This document shows, piece after piece, positions 20,036 through 29,689 of a stretch of 64,000 bases of DNA (the first letter of the stretch is position 1; every line of letters begins with the position of its first letter). Origin of the DNA: Candidatus Sodalis endolongispinus. Its GTDB lineage: Bacteria; Pseudomonadota; Gammaproteobacteria; Enterobacterales; Enterobacteriaceae. The notes under the pieces are model-generated. The model did not search any database, was not told where the DNA came from, and saw nothing but the letters and a program-made list of their open reading frames with translations. The stretch covers positions 310,001-374,000 of the forward strand of contig NZ_JAFJYC010000001.1 of the NCBI RefSeq assembly GCF_018777395.1. The letters are read 5' to 3'. The position numbers and the translations under genes are program-made.

Positions 20036-20719
20036 GTTGGCGAAAAAATTCGCACGGCGGCCCGCGTCCGGCTGCCGCCGCATCGCCCGAAGCCGGCGGC
20101 GCCGGTTATCCTGGACGGTCCACTGCTCAGCAGCGAAAAGCTGTTTTCCATCGGCGCCTCGACCGGCGGCACCGAGGCGATTCTCCAGGTGCTGGAACCG
20201 CTGCCGGTGACCAGTCCGGCGCTGCTGATAACCCAACATATGCCCGCCGGCTTCACTTGTTCGTTCGCCAATCGGCTAAACAAACATTGCCAGATTGCGG
20301 TGAAAGAGGCGGAGGAAGGGGAGCGGGTATTACCGGGACACGCCTACATCGCCCCCGGCGCCCGTCATATGGAACTGGCGCGCAGCGGCGCCAAATATGT
20401 GATCCGGCTGCACGATGGACCGCCGGTTAACCGTCATCGTCCATCGGTGGACGTACTGTTTCATTCGGTGGCGAAATTCGCCGGCCGCAACGCCGTTGGC
20501 GTTATTTTGACCGGTATGGGCAACGATGGCGCGGCGGGCCTGCTGGCGATGCGCCAGGCCGGCGCCTGGACGCTGGGCCAGGATGAGGCCAGCTGCGTGG
20601 TCTATGGGATGCCGCGCGAGGCGGTAGCGCTGGGCGCCTGCAATGAAGTGGTACCGCTGGCTCATCTGCGCCAGCGGATGCTGGCGCAAATCGGTACCGC
20701 TCAGGCGTTACGTATCTAA
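20036..20719 (+). pseudogene. cheB: CheB methylesterase domain, receiver domain deleted
   Basis: The open frame from the junction reads [14 protein letters not shown], the CheB interdomain linker, then the complete methylesterase domain with catalytic Ser ([10 protein letters not shown]), His (ITQHMPAGF) and Asp ([11 protein letters not shown]), ending at 20719. The N-terminal receiver domain (about 135 residues) is missing, and no start codon with a ribosome-binding site precedes the fragment. cheR, which normally lies between the receptor genes and cheB, is absent, so one deletion removed it together with both flanking gene ends. Confidence 0.93.
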
Positions 20720-20754
20720 AGCCCGGCAGGGTACAGAGGGTGTGAGGAGGAGTG

Positions 20755-21144
20755 ATGGCAGATAAAGAACTCAGGTTTTTGGTGGTGGACGATTTTTCCA
20801 CCATGCGGCGCATTGTTCGCAACTTGCTGAAAGAGCCAGGTTTTAATAATGTTGAAGAGGCTGAGGACGGCGCCGATGCGCTGGTCAAGCTGAAAGCGGC
20901 GCCGTTCGACTTTGTCATTTCAGACTGGAATATGCCGAACATGGATGGCTTGTCTTTGTTGCAGGCCATTCGCGCCGACGGCGCCATGGCGGCGATGCCG
21001 GTACTGATGGTGACCGCTGAAGCCAAAAAGGAAAACATAGTGGCGGCAGCGCAGGCGGGCGCCAGCGGCTATGTGGTGAAACCCTTTACCGCGGCTACCC
21101 TTGAGGAAAAGTTGAGCAAAATTTTCGATAAGCTGGGCATGTAA
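20755..21144 (+). CDS. cheY: Chemotaxis response regulator CheY
   Basis: The 129-residue receiver protein is intact. It has the acidic pair ([10 protein letters not shown]), phospho-acceptor Asp in [11 protein letters not shown], the switch Thr in MVTAEA and the invariant Lys in VVKPF. ATG 20755 follows GGAGG. It would bind FliM at the motor when phosphorylated, but its kinase CheA is broken here. Confidence 0.97.
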   Translation: MADKELRFLVVDDFSTMRRIVRNLLKEPGFNNVEEAEDGADALVKLKAAPFDFVISDWNMPNMDGLSLLQAIRADGAMAAMPVLMVTAEAKKENIVAAAQAGASGYVVKPFTAATLEEKLSKIFDKLGM

Positions 21145-21156
21145 CCAGGAGCGACC

Positions 21157-21792
21157 ATGACGACCCCAATGGATATCTCAGACGCTAACGGTACGGATAT
21201 CATCGCCCGCATCGGACAATTGACCCGTATGCTGCGTACCAGCCTGCGCGAGCTGGGTCTGGAGCAGGCGATCGCCCAGGCGGCAGAAGCCATTCCCGAT
21301 GCGCGCGATCGGCTGGATTATGTGGTGCAAATGACCGCCCAGGCGCCCGAACGGGCGCTGAATTGCTTCGAGGCCGCACAACCTCGCCAAACCGCGCTTG
21401 AGCAAGGGGCGCGCACGCTGACGTCGCGCTGGGATGCGTGGTTCGCCGAGCCGATGCCGCTGGAACAAGCCCGCGAGCTGGTGGATGAAACGCGCCAGTA
21501 TCTGGCCGATGTGCCGGAGCAGACCGCTTTCACCCACGCCCAATTGCTGGAAATTATGATGGCGCAGGATTTCCAGGATCTGACCTGGCAGGTGATAAAA
21601 CGCATGATGGATGTGGTACAGGAAATCGAGAAGCAGCTGCTGATGGTGCTGCTGGAAAACATGCCCGACAAGCCGGCCCAGCCTCGGGGTAGTGAACGGC
21701 TGCTCAATGGCCCGCAATTGGATCATACCGCCGCCGGCGTGGTGGCGAATCAGGATCAGGTGGACGATCTGCTCGACAGCCTCGGTTTTTAA
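21157..21792 (+). CDS. cheZ: CheY-P phosphatase CheZ
   Basis: This 211-residue protein has the long helical hairpin and the active-site segment [16 protein letters not shown], with the Asp and Gln that attack CheY-P, and the C-terminal CheY-binding helix [13 protein letters not shown]. It starts 12 bases after cheY with an AGGAGCG ribosome-binding site, as in other enteric che operons. Intact. Confidence 0.96.
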   Translation: MTTPMDISDANGTDIIARIGQLTRMLRTSLRELGLEQAIAQAAEAIPDARDRLDYVVQMTAQAPERALNCFEAAQPRQTALEQGARTLTSRWDAWFAEPMPLEQARELVDETRQYLADVPEQTAFTHAQLLEIMMAQDFQDLTWQVIKRMMDVVQEIEKQLLMVLLENMPDKPAQPRGSERLLNGPQLDHTAAGVVANQDQVDDLLDSLGF

Positions 21793-21808
21793 GACCGACA
21801 TCTGCGGC

Positions 21809-21905
21809 GTCACCGGGCGGCTGGTCGGCCCCTCTGCGGCGTGCCGGCGTGGCCGTACCCTCAGGCGTGCTAGTGTCACCGGGCAACTGGCCGGCCCTGT
21901 TGGCG
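21809..21905. repeat. Degenerate 66-bp-spaced repeat after cheZ
   Basis: Two related segments, GTCACCGGGCGGCTGGTCGG at 21809 and GTCACCGGGCAACTGGCCGG at 21875, lie in the 234-base gap between cheZ and flhB. This is another example of GC-rich repeat debris after a stop codon. Confidence 0.55.
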
Positions 21906-22026
21906 ACGCCGATCTATCCGCTGAATAGCCTGCGGTTTAGCCTTATGTTCGCGCCATAAAAATAGCGCTATTTTTGGCATTCTTACGCCCATTATTCCAA
22001 CCGGCGCTGTGCTTGCGGGATCCTGG

Positions 22027-23161
22027 ATGGCGGAAGACAGTGATGTAGAAAAAAGCGAGGCGCCCACCCAGCACCGGCAGGAAAAAGCCCGTGAAGAGGG
22101 ACAGATCCCCCGATCGCGTGAGCTGACCTCTATGCTGATGCTGCTGGTGGGGTGCGCCATGCTCTGGCTGGACGGCGCTTACCTGGCCCGCCAACTGGCG
22201 GCGATGCTCGCCCAGGGCCTGCATTTCGATCATGGTTTGATCGGCAACGATCGCCAAAGTCTGACCGCCGCTGCTCAGCCAGACCGTTCTGGCGCTGATA
22301 CCGCTGTTCGCAGGTCTAATTTTGGTGGCCCTCGGCGCACCGATGTTGCTGGGTGGGATCACGTTCAATCCGTCGTTGATCAAGTTTGATATCAAAAAAG
22401 TCAATCCGCTCAGCGGACTAAAGCGGATGTTTTCCTCACAAGTCCTGGCGGAGCTGTTCAAGGCGATACTGAAAGCGGTGGTATTTGGCTGCATCACCGG
22501 CGGCTTTTTATGGCACAACTGGCCGCGTATGCTGCATCTGGTTATGGAGCCCGCGGTGCCGGCGCTGGGTGATGCCATGTGGACAATCACCGCCTGTATG
22601 CTGTTTATCATCGTCGGCCTTAGCCCCATCGTCGGTTTCGACGTGTTCTGGCAACTTTGGAGTCACCTGAAAAAACTGCGCATGAGCCGCCAGGACATCC
22701 GCGATGAATTTAAAAATCAGGAAGGCGACCCTCAGGTAAAAAACCGCATCCGCCAGCAGCAGCTGGCCATGGCCCGGCGCCGTATGATGGCCGATGTACC
22801 CAAGGCGGATGTGTTGATTACCAACCCCACCCATTTTGCGGTGGCGCTGCGCTATGAGGACGGTAAACGCAGCGCGCCGGAAGTGCTGGCCAAAGGCTTC
22901 GGCGAAATCGCATTACGTATCCGCGCGGTGGCGGCGGAGCACCGCATTCCCCAGTTGGAGGCGCCGCCGCTGGCCCGCGCGCTGTATCGCCACAGCGAGA
23001 TAGGCCAGACCATTCCCACCGCGCTGTACGCGGCGGTGGCCGAGGTGCTGGCCTAGGTTTATCAGCTGCGTCGCTGGCAGCGCCAAGGGGGCTTCATGCC
23101 GAAAAAACCCATCGACCTACCGGTGCCTGAGGCGCTGGATTTTGATCCAGAGAAAGAGTGA
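22027..23161 (+). pseudogene. flhB: Flagellar export switch protein FlhB, frameshift plus amber codon
   Basis: The N-terminus MAEDSDVEKSEAPT and the PRSRELTS segment match FlhB. Near 22268 a net +1 (or -2) shift moves the frame; the other frame continues LLSQTVLALIPLF through the membrane domain. The autocleavage motif NPTH is present (ITNPTHFAVALRY). TAG at 23054-23056 replaces a conserved tryptophan codon, after which the frame still reads to LPVPEALDF and a TGA at 23159-23161. Both lesions hit an essential component of the type III export gate. flhA starts two bases after the stop. Confidence 0.95.
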
Positions 23162-23162
23162 T

Positions 23163-25169
23163 ATGGCTAATCTGGTTGCGCTACTGCGCTTGCCCACCAA
23201 TATGAATACCGGTCAGTGGCAGATCCTGACGGGACCGGTGTTAGTCCTGATGATCTTGTCGATGATGGTGCTGACGCTACCGGCGTTCATCCTGGATCTG
23301 TTGTTTACCTTCAACATCGCGCTGTCGATCATTGTGCTGTTGGTGGCGATGTTCACCCGCCGCACGCTCGATTTCGCCGCTTTTCCCAGCCTGCTGCTAT
23401 TTTCCACCTTGCTGCGCCTGTCGCTGAACGTGGCCTCCACGCGGATCATTTTGCTGCAGGGCCATACCGGCACGGATGCGGCGGGGAGGGTGGTGGAGGC
23501 CTTCGGCCATTTCCTGGTCGGCGGCAATTTCGCCATCGGTATTGTGGTGTTTATCATTTTGGTGGTCATCAACTTTACAGTCATCACCAAGGGGGCCGGG
23601 CGTATTGCCGAAGTGGGCGCCCGCTTCGTGCTCGACGGTATGCCCGGCAAACAGATGGCTATCGACGCGGACCTCAATGCCGGCCTTATCGGCGAGGACG
23701 AGGCGAAAAGCCGCCGCAGCGAGGTTACCCAGGAGGCCGACTTTTACGGCTCGATGGACGGCGCCAGCAAGTTTGTACGCGGCGATGCCATTGCCGGCAT
23801 ATTGATCATGGTTATCAATATCGTCGGCGGTCTGATGGTCGGGTTATTGCAGCATGATATGGCGTTGGGGCAGGCCGCGCAAAGCTATACCCTCTTGACC
23901 ATCGGCGACGGATTGGTGGCGCAAATCCCGGCGCTGGTGATCTCCACCGCCGCCGGCGTGATCGTGACCCGCGTTGGTACCCATCAGGATGTCGGCCAGC
24001 AAATGGTCAGTCAACTGTTCAGTAAACCGCAGGTGATGTTGCTGGCCGCCGGCGTGCTGTGGCTGTTGGGCCGGCTGGATGCGCCGGCGCCGGTCTCCGC
24101 GCCGGTGGCCCGACGCGAGGACAGTCCGCAGATGGCCGAGGCCAGCTGGCGCGACGTACAGTTGGAAGATCCGCTGGGTATTGAAGTGGGCTACCGGTTA
24201 ATTCCCATGGTGGACGCGCTACAAAACGGCGAGCTGCTGGGTCGGATCCGCAGCATCCGTAAGAAATTCGCTCAGGAAATGGGCTTTTTGCCGCCGGTGG
24301 TGCATATTCGCGATAATTTGGAAATGCAGCCGGCGGCGTACCGCATTTTGCTCAAAGGGGTGGAGATCGGGCGCGGCGAAGCCTTTCCCGGCCGCTGGAT
24401 GGCGATCAATACCGGCAATGCGGAAGGGGCGTTGAGCGGCGATGTGACCCGCGATCCGGCCTTTGGCCTGCCGGCGGTGTGGATTGATAGCGCACTAAAA
24501 GAGCGGGCGCAGATTCAAGGTTATACCGTAGTGGAAGCCAGTAGCGTGGTAGCGACCCATTTAAACCATCTGATAGGCAAATACGCCAGCGAGCTGTTGG
24601 GGCGGCAGGAAACGCAGCAGCTGCTGGAACGCGTTACGCAAGAGATGCCCAAATTGACCGAGGACTTTATCCCGGCCACCCTGCCGCCAACGCAGTTTCA
24701 GAAAGTGCTGCGCAATCTGCTCGCGGAGAGTATCCCCATCCGCGATATGCGTACCATTATTGAAGTGCTCACCGAACATGCGCCGGTGAAAAAAGATGCC
24801 GCCGATTTGACCCAGGTGGTGCGCGGCGCGTTGGGCCGTGCCATTACCCAGCACTACTTCCAGGACAGTGAAGAGATCCAGGTGATCGGCCTGGACGTCA
24901 CGCTGTAACGCGTATTGCTGCAGGCGCTGCAAAACGGCGGCGGGATGGAGCCTGGCATGGCGGACAGGCTGCTGGCACAGGCGCAATCCGCAGTACAGCG
25001 GCAAGAAAGCCTTAACGCGCCGCTGGTATTATTGGTGGCGCCGGCGCTGCGGCCGCTGCTGGCCCGCTTTTTACGCCGCGCGTTGCCGCAACTGGCCGTG
25101 CTCTCCACGCAGGAGATCGGCGATGAACGACGTTTGCGGATGACCGCCGTGATTGGCGGGCAGGCGTAA
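23163..25169 (+). pseudogene. flhA: Flagellar export gate protein FlhA, missing one membrane helix and truncated by a stop codon
   Basis: ATG 23163 gives MANLVALLRLPTN; the first seven membrane segments and the conserved FHIPEP loop region (KGAGRIAEVGARFVLDGMPGKQM) are present. After VMLLAAGVLWLLGRL the frame jumps to the cytoplasmic linker: about 24 residues forming the eighth helix are absent in frame. TAA at 24906-24908 stands where E. coli has a Glu codon (VIGLDVTL, stop, RVLLQALQ), and the same frame continues to the natural end at 25167-25169. The cytoplasmic domain is otherwise well conserved. Confidence 0.94.
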
Positions 25170-25621
25170 TGGAGTGGCGGCATGGGGGGGGCGTATCGAC
25201 CTGCTGGCTCTTGGGACTACTGGCGATAGCGCCGCTGGCGCGGGCCGTGGACGGCGCCTGGCAGGGGAGCGGCACGCAGTTAATCCTTACCCAGCGCGGC
25301 GGCGCCGTTGTCAGTCCGGCCCTGCGCCCGCGCCGTCCGCCGCCGGCGGATGCCGTTGTCACCTCTGTCAGCTGGCATCTCGAGAGCGAACGACCGCTGG
25401 CGGCGGGCGTACGGCTGGCGATTTGTCAGGGAGAGCGGTGCTTTTTTCCCGATGGATTGGCCGGGCGCAGTCTGGCGCTGACGGGGCAGCCCGCCGGCAA
25501 TTCGGTGACGCTGTGGCTGAAATGGTCGGGGCGTGGAGCGATTGTGCCGCCGGTGCGTCTGCTGCACTATCGGCTACTGATAAACTACCAAAGCGCAGGG
25601 AGGAGCGTCGTTACCCGCTGA
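25169..25621 (+). CDS. flhE: Flagellar protein FlhE
   Basis: The 150-residue protein has a signal peptide (CWLLGLLAIAPLARA) and a periplasmic domain with a Cys pair in ICQGERCFF, as in FlhE, which limits proton leakage through the export gate. Its ATG overlaps the flhA stop (TAATG). It is slightly longer than E. coli FlhE (130 residues) at both ends; the C-terminus runs into the downstream repeat region. Frame intact. Confidence 0.87.
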   Translation: MEWRHGGGVSTCWLLGLLAIAPLARAVDGAWQGSGTQLILTQRGGAVVSPALRPRRPPPADAVVTSVSWHLESERPLAAGVRLAICQGERCFFPDGLAGRSLALTGQPAGNSVTLWLKWSGRGAIVPPVRLLHYRLLINYQSAGRSVVTR

Positions 25622-25890
25622 AGGTAACCACTTGCTGAATATCGTTATTGGCTGACAGTGACCACATGCTGGCTATCGTTGTAGGATAAATGTAACCACC
25701 AACTGCGTATCGTCACTGGCAACATGTGACCACTTGCTAGAAAGCGTTATCCGCTGAATGTGCCCCCCTGCCGGATAGCGCTACCCGCTGAATGCGAGCG
25801 CATGCTGAATATCGCGACGTGCTGAATGTGACCCCCTGCCGGATAGCGTTACCCGCAGAATGCGACCACCTGCGGAATAGCGCTAGACGC
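25610..25890. repeat. Degenerate ~38-40-bp tandem repeat between flhE and flgN
   Basis: Six to seven imperfect units share the pattern CGCTGAATGTGACCACCTGC followed by GAATAGCGTTACC. The array starts inside the last codons of flhE and ends inside the last codons of flgN, so it overlaps both stop regions. Units in the right half are more alike than those in the left half. Confidence 0.8.
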
Positions 25891-26302
25891 TGAATTTGGG
25901 GCCTAGCAATGCATGCGCGCTGGCGTGCCCTTTGGGATCGTACATTCTGCTCAGGCTGCGCTGCTCCGTCATGGAGGACAAGCCGCGCTGATTCAATTTG
26001 AGATGAACATCCAGCAGCAGGCCGTTACGCTGATTGTGCTGCTGTAGCGTGCGGGTCTGGCCGACGATAGTCTCCCATCCGGCCTGAAGATTGGCATCGT
26101 TAACGTAAGGCGCCTGCCATCCCGTCTCTTGTTCCAGCGCCTGACGCTGATGATTCATATGCTGTAGCGTGCTTAGTTGCTCATCTTTGGTTTCGGTGGT
26201 GCGGTGCAGCAGCGGCGCATTGACCTGTCCGGCGCTTAATAATTGCTGTTCCTGGGCAAGCGTTGCCTCCAGTTCGGCCATCGCGGCCAGCAACGTTTTC
26301 AT
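25883..26302 (-). CDS. flgN: Flagellar chaperone FlgN for hook-filament junction proteins
   Basis: The 139-residue helical protein matches FlgN (MKTLLAAMAELEATLAQEQQ, then GWQAPYVNDANLQAGWE). FlgN binds FlgK and FlgL and delivers them to the export ATPase. It starts three bases after flgM ends and shares its promoter. The last residues (PKFSV) come from the adjoining tandem repeat, so the original C-terminus may have been altered. Frame otherwise intact. Confidence 0.93.
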   Translation of the reverse strand: MKTLLAAMAELEATLAQEQQLLSAGQVNAPLLHRTTETKDEQLSTLQHMNHQRQALEQETGWQAPYVNDANLQAGWETIVGQTRTLQQHNQRNGLLLDVHLKLNQRGLSSMTEQRSLSRMYDPKGHASAHALLGPKFSV

Positions 26303-26305
26303 GGC

Positions 26306-26602
26306 TTAATCATCCAACATCGACTGCGCCTGGCTTATCAGCGCTTCGGCGATTTTACCGCTATCCATGGTCAGTGAGCCGTCACGAATGGCATTTTTGA
26401 TACGCTCGACTTTGGCCACATCGATATCCTGACTGTCTTGCTTTTGCAGGTGATCCAGCGTGTCGCTCAGACTGACCGTGCTTTGGTTATCTTGGTTTCC
26501 GGCGCTGGCGGCAGTTTTGTTTTTCTGCGCCTGCACGGTGTTGCCGTCGATGTTTTGCAGCGGTGCCAGGGATTGAACAGGACGGCTACTTTCAATACTC
26601 AT
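26306..26602 (-). CDS. flgM: Anti-sigma-28 factor FlgM
   Basis: The 98-residue protein has a disordered N-terminal half and the conserved sigma-28-binding C-terminal half (VSLSDTLDHL, then DVAKVERIKNAIRDGSLTMD and IAEALI). It holds FliA inactive until it is exported through the completed hook-basal body. A sigma-28 promoter lies directly upstream. Intact, with a GAGG ribosome-binding site five bases before ATG. Confidence 0.96.
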   Translation of the reverse strand: MSIESSRPVQSLAPLQNIDGNTVQAQKNKTAASAGNQDNQSTVSLSDTLDHLQKQDSQDIDVAKVERIKNAIRDGSLTMDSGKIAEALISQAQSMLDD

Positions 26603-26653
26603 ACAAGCCTCGCTTACGTTGAGTTCGGTAATTGGAACGGCGCTATTACCTAA

Positions 26654-26680
26654 TTATCGGCGCCAGGCGCGAAAACTTTA
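26654..26680 (-). promoter_or_regulatory. Sigma-28 (FliA) promoter of flgMN
   Basis: On the minus strand: TAAAGTTT, 11 bases, GCCGATAA, a perfect class III consensus about 50 bases before the flgM ATG. It fits the known dual control of flgM from flgA and from its own FliA promoter. Confidence 0.95.
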
Positions 26681-26685
26681 GTCAT

Positions 26686-27370
26686 TTATAATAAGACACG
26701 CACTTGTCCAGCGGTAGTGACCGTGCCGCTGACCTGTTGGCCGGAATCCATTTTCACCCTGATGGTGTCGTTTGCGGCGCCGTTGCCAAGGGCTTTGCCT
26801 AAACTGTGCAGCGCGAAACCGTCGCCGCCGGCGATGACCGTCACCCTCTGTCCCGAGTGAATAAGCCAGGCGCGACGCAGCAAGGCAGCGGTCAGCGGCT
26901 GGCCGCTGCCGATAACGCGCTCGCTAACACTGCCGGTGACCGCGTCGCGATCGCGCAACGGCGGCAGATCCAGCCGGCCGGTGCGCCAGTCAATGTCGGC
27001 ATCGCTAAGCGTCTGGCGCGCCGCAATGGGTCGCGCCGCTACCAGATAGCGGTCGGTCACCTGCACCGGAGACCTGTAGGTAACGCGTCTGGCCGCCACA
27101 TACCATGCGCAGACTGAGATTGCCCATCACCCGGGTGCGCGCGGGCAGTGAAAATAACGGCTGCGCGCAGGTCAATCGCCGTTCGGCGGGCGTCATTACC
27201 TGCACCCGCAGCGACAACGGCGCCGGCGTGAATTGGCGCTGCATAAACGCCGTTAGCTGCGCGGTCAGCGTCCCTTCGGCGACGGCCTGGGTGGCGCTGA
27301 GCAGCAGCATGCAGGTCAGTGCATAGCCCAGCCTGCGCCGTTGCGGCCTGTCGCAGGATGTGATGGGCAA
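26686..27370 (-). pseudogene. flgA: P-ring assembly chaperone FlgA, frameshifted
   Basis: A signal peptide-like segment (YALTCMLLLSATQAVAEG) leads into a periplasmic FlgA domain up to TRYLQVS. There one extra G near 27067 shifts the frame: the natural continuation VQVTDRYLVAARPI lies in the other frame, which then runs to 26686 with the conserved SAF region (HSGQRVTVIAGGDGFALHS). FlgA is needed to polymerise FlgI into the P ring. The start is uncertain; a TTG near 27370 or the ATG at 27310 are candidates. Confidence 0.9.
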
Positions 27371-28125
27371 CGTTGCCAGCTGCCGCGCGACAGCGTCGGC
27401 GGCGTGTGATGACGCTTTCCACTGCCGCGTTATAATACGGGTGAGGCGGGCCGGCGGGCAAAACCGCGACGCGCCCCCGCATTCGATAGGCAGGGTAGGA
27501 ACAGACACCTTACCGACGGGCTGGCCAGCGTCCCCTCCCGCGTCGCTGTGACGTTGCGCGCAGACGTCGGAAGTCATGTTTATTGTCACCCCTGCCTCTC
27601 CCATTCTGCTGGTTTGCGATTTGTCATTTGCGAACGGCATGTTACGACGTGCGATTTAGGGCATCCGTCTTCTGGCGCCCTTTCCCACCTATTAACACCC
27701 AACGCCGGGACCCTCTCTTCGGCTGCCGCATGCCGGGTGCCCACTAACCGCCCTGTGAATACAGCGTCCAGTTTACCGACACCGACTTTGGCGTGGCCGT
27801 CCTGTTTACCGGCACCGCACTTAGCGTAGTCGTCCAGTTTATCGGCACCGCACTTTGGCGTTGTCGCATGCGGCTACGGAACCCGCTGTTCGCCTCCCGA
27901 TTTGGACTTCTGGTTTAGTCTCTAATTTCTGTTTTGGTTTCCGGTTTCTGGTTTCCGGCTTCGGGCCTGGCGCCGCCGCCGGCGATACCGCCGGTGGCAA
28001 GTAGTTTACCCTTCCCCCAGCAGCCCAATGGAGAAAATAGCCCTTCTTTTCGCCCTTATTCGGGCGATAGGGCTGGCTGCATTAAGCATAAGCTGTGTTC
28101 CATTAATCATTATCCTTAAAATAAT
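27371..28125. other. flgA-flgB divergent region filled with GC-rich debris and repeats
   Basis: About 750 bases separate flgA from flgB, much longer than in E. coli. No gene is supported. It contains the 33-bp repeat at 27767 and a TTTCTGGTTTCCGG-type short repeat near 27925-27965. The class II flgA and flgB promoters should lie here, but I see no site that I can defend. Confidence 0.55.
27767..27866. repeat. Three-copy 33-bp tandem repeat
   Basis: Units of 33, 33 and 34 bases start at about 27767, 27800 and 27833, each of the form TCCAGTTTACCGGCACCG followed by CACTTTGGCGTAGTCG. It lies between flgA and flgB. Confidence 0.8.
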
Positions 28126-28545
28126 ATGCAAATATGCTTGTATAAGCTCGATGACATGATGCGGTTTCAACAAGAAGCCCTCAACTTACGCGCGCAGCGC
28201 CAAAGCATCATCGCTGCCAACGTTGCCAACGCCGATACCCCCGGTTATCAAGCGCGCGATATCGATTTCTCGGCGGAATTATCCAAAGCCCTGACGCAAG
28301 GACGGGCCAGCGGCGAGACGTTAGCGCTTACCACCACTTCCGCCGCCCATATTGCCGGGACCAGCAAGATTGAACCCGCAACCGAGCTGCTGTACCGCAT
28401 TCCCGACCAGCCGGCAATGGACGGCAACACCGTCAACATGGACAGGGAACGCACGGCCTTTGCGGAAAATAGCCTGCAATACTAAACCGGCCTGACCCTG
28501 CTGGGGGGCCAGATCAAAGGTATGAACAGCGTATTACAGGGGTAA
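28126..28545 (+). pseudogene. flgB: Proximal rod protein FlgB, ochre codon near the C-terminus
   Basis: The conserved rod N-terminus is present ([28 protein letters not shown]), as is [25 protein letters not shown] at 28483-28485 replaces a Gln codon; the same frame goes on GGQIKGMNSVLQG to a stop at 28543-28545. At the 5' end the family start (ATG CTx GAT AAG) appears as ATGCTTGTATAAG at 28134, one base too many, so translation may have moved to the in-frame ATG at 28126. FlgB forms the base of the rod. Confidence 0.92.
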
Positions 28546-28551
28546 TAAGCC

Positions 28552-28956
28552 ATGGGGATGACCTCGATTTTCGCCATCGCTGGCTCGGCGCTTAATGCCC
28601 AGTCCGAGCGCATGAACGTGGCCGCCAGCAATCTGGCCAACGCCGACAGTGTGTCTGGTCCTGACGATCAGCCGTACCGGGCCAAGCAGGTGATATTTCA
28701 GGTCGCCGCGCCGGCCGGGCAGGTGATGGGCGGCGTCCAGGTCAGCGATGTTATCGAGTCGACGCAGCCGGATAAGTTGCTGTATCAGCCTGGCAATCCG
28801 CTGGCTGACGACAAGGGCTATGTCCGCATGCCCAACGTCAATGTGGTCAATGAAATGGTTGACAGCATGTCCGCGTCGCGCAGCTACCAGGCCAACATCG
28901 AAGTGTTGAATACCGCCAAAACATTGATGCAGAAAACGCTGACGCTCGGTCAGTAA
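28552..28956 (+). CDS. flgC: Proximal rod protein FlgC
   Basis: The 134-residue FlgC is complete. It shows the flagellar axial motif ANNLAN-like segment ([13 protein letters not shown]), [11 protein letters not shown], and the C-terminal heptad region [20 protein letters not shown]. It lies six bases after the natural flgB end, within the flgBCDEFGHIJ operon. Confidence 0.97.
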   Translation: MGMTSIFAIAGSALNAQSERMNVAASNLANADSVSGPDDQPYRAKQVIFQVAAPAGQVMGGVQVSDVIESTQPDKLLYQPGNPLADDKGYVRMPNVNVVNEMVDSMSASRSYQANIEVLNTAKTLMQKTLTLGQ

Positions 28957-28969
28957 CGGGAGGCCAAAA

Positions 28970-29635
28970 ATGAGTTTAGCCGTGAATTTGAATGAAACCG
29001 CCTCCAGCGCCAGTGCCGCAAGCGCGACGTCCAGCAGCGGGAGTGAAAGCAGCGCGGATTTGCAGAATAACTTTCTCACGCTGTTGGTGGCGCAGTTGCG
29101 TAATCAGGATCCCACCAATCCGCTGGATAACGCCGAATTGACCACCCAACTGGCGCAGATCAGCACTCTGAGCGGCATCGAAAATCTCAATACCACGCTG
29201 GGATCGATCTCCAGCCAGCTCACTACCAGCCAGAACCTGCAAGCGACCACCCTGGTTGGACACGGCGTGATGATCGACGGCGATACCATCCTGGTCGGCA
29301 GCGATAGCTCCACCACGCCTTTCGGCGTAGAACTGGATGCCGCCGCCAGCGATGTGGTGGTCACTATTCAGGATGCCAGTGGCAACACGGTTAAAACCGT
29401 AAACCTGGGCAGCCAGACCGCCGGCGCGCACGCATATAGCTGGGACGGCACCGACGATGCCGGCACAGCGGTGGCCGAAGGTTCCTACAGCTTTAGCGTC
29501 AGTAGCAGCACCACCACCGCGACGGCGCTGAAATACGCCGAGGTGTATGGCGTCAGTAATAGCAACGGCACCACGCAGCTGAATCTCGGCCTGTCTGGAA
29601 ATGTCACCCTCGATAAGATCAAACAAATTATTTAA
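28970..29635 (+). CDS. flgD: Hook-capping scaffold protein FlgD
   Basis: The 221-residue protein has the conserved N-terminal export and capping region (NNFLTLLVAQLRNQDPTNPL, then ELTTQLAQISTLSGIENLN) and a C-terminal FnIII/tudor-like domain (VTIQDASGNTVKTVNLG, YSWDGTDDAGT). It caps the growing hook and is not in the final structure. Intact and of normal length. Confidence 0.95.
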   Translation: MSLAVNLNETASSASAASATSSSGSESSADLQNNFLTLLVAQLRNQDPTNPLDNAELTTQLAQISTLSGIENLNTTLGSISSQLTTSQNLQATTLVGHGVMIDGDTILVGSDSSTTPFGVELDAAASDVVVTIQDASGNTVKTVNLGSQTAGAHAYSWDGTDDAGTAVAEGSYSFSVSSSTTTATALKYAEVYGVSNSNGTTQLNLGLSGNVTLDKIKQII

Positions 29636-29689
29636 CGACTAATTAAAGCGCGCAGGGCATGCCGCGGCCACTCCCACAGGAGAGTATCA

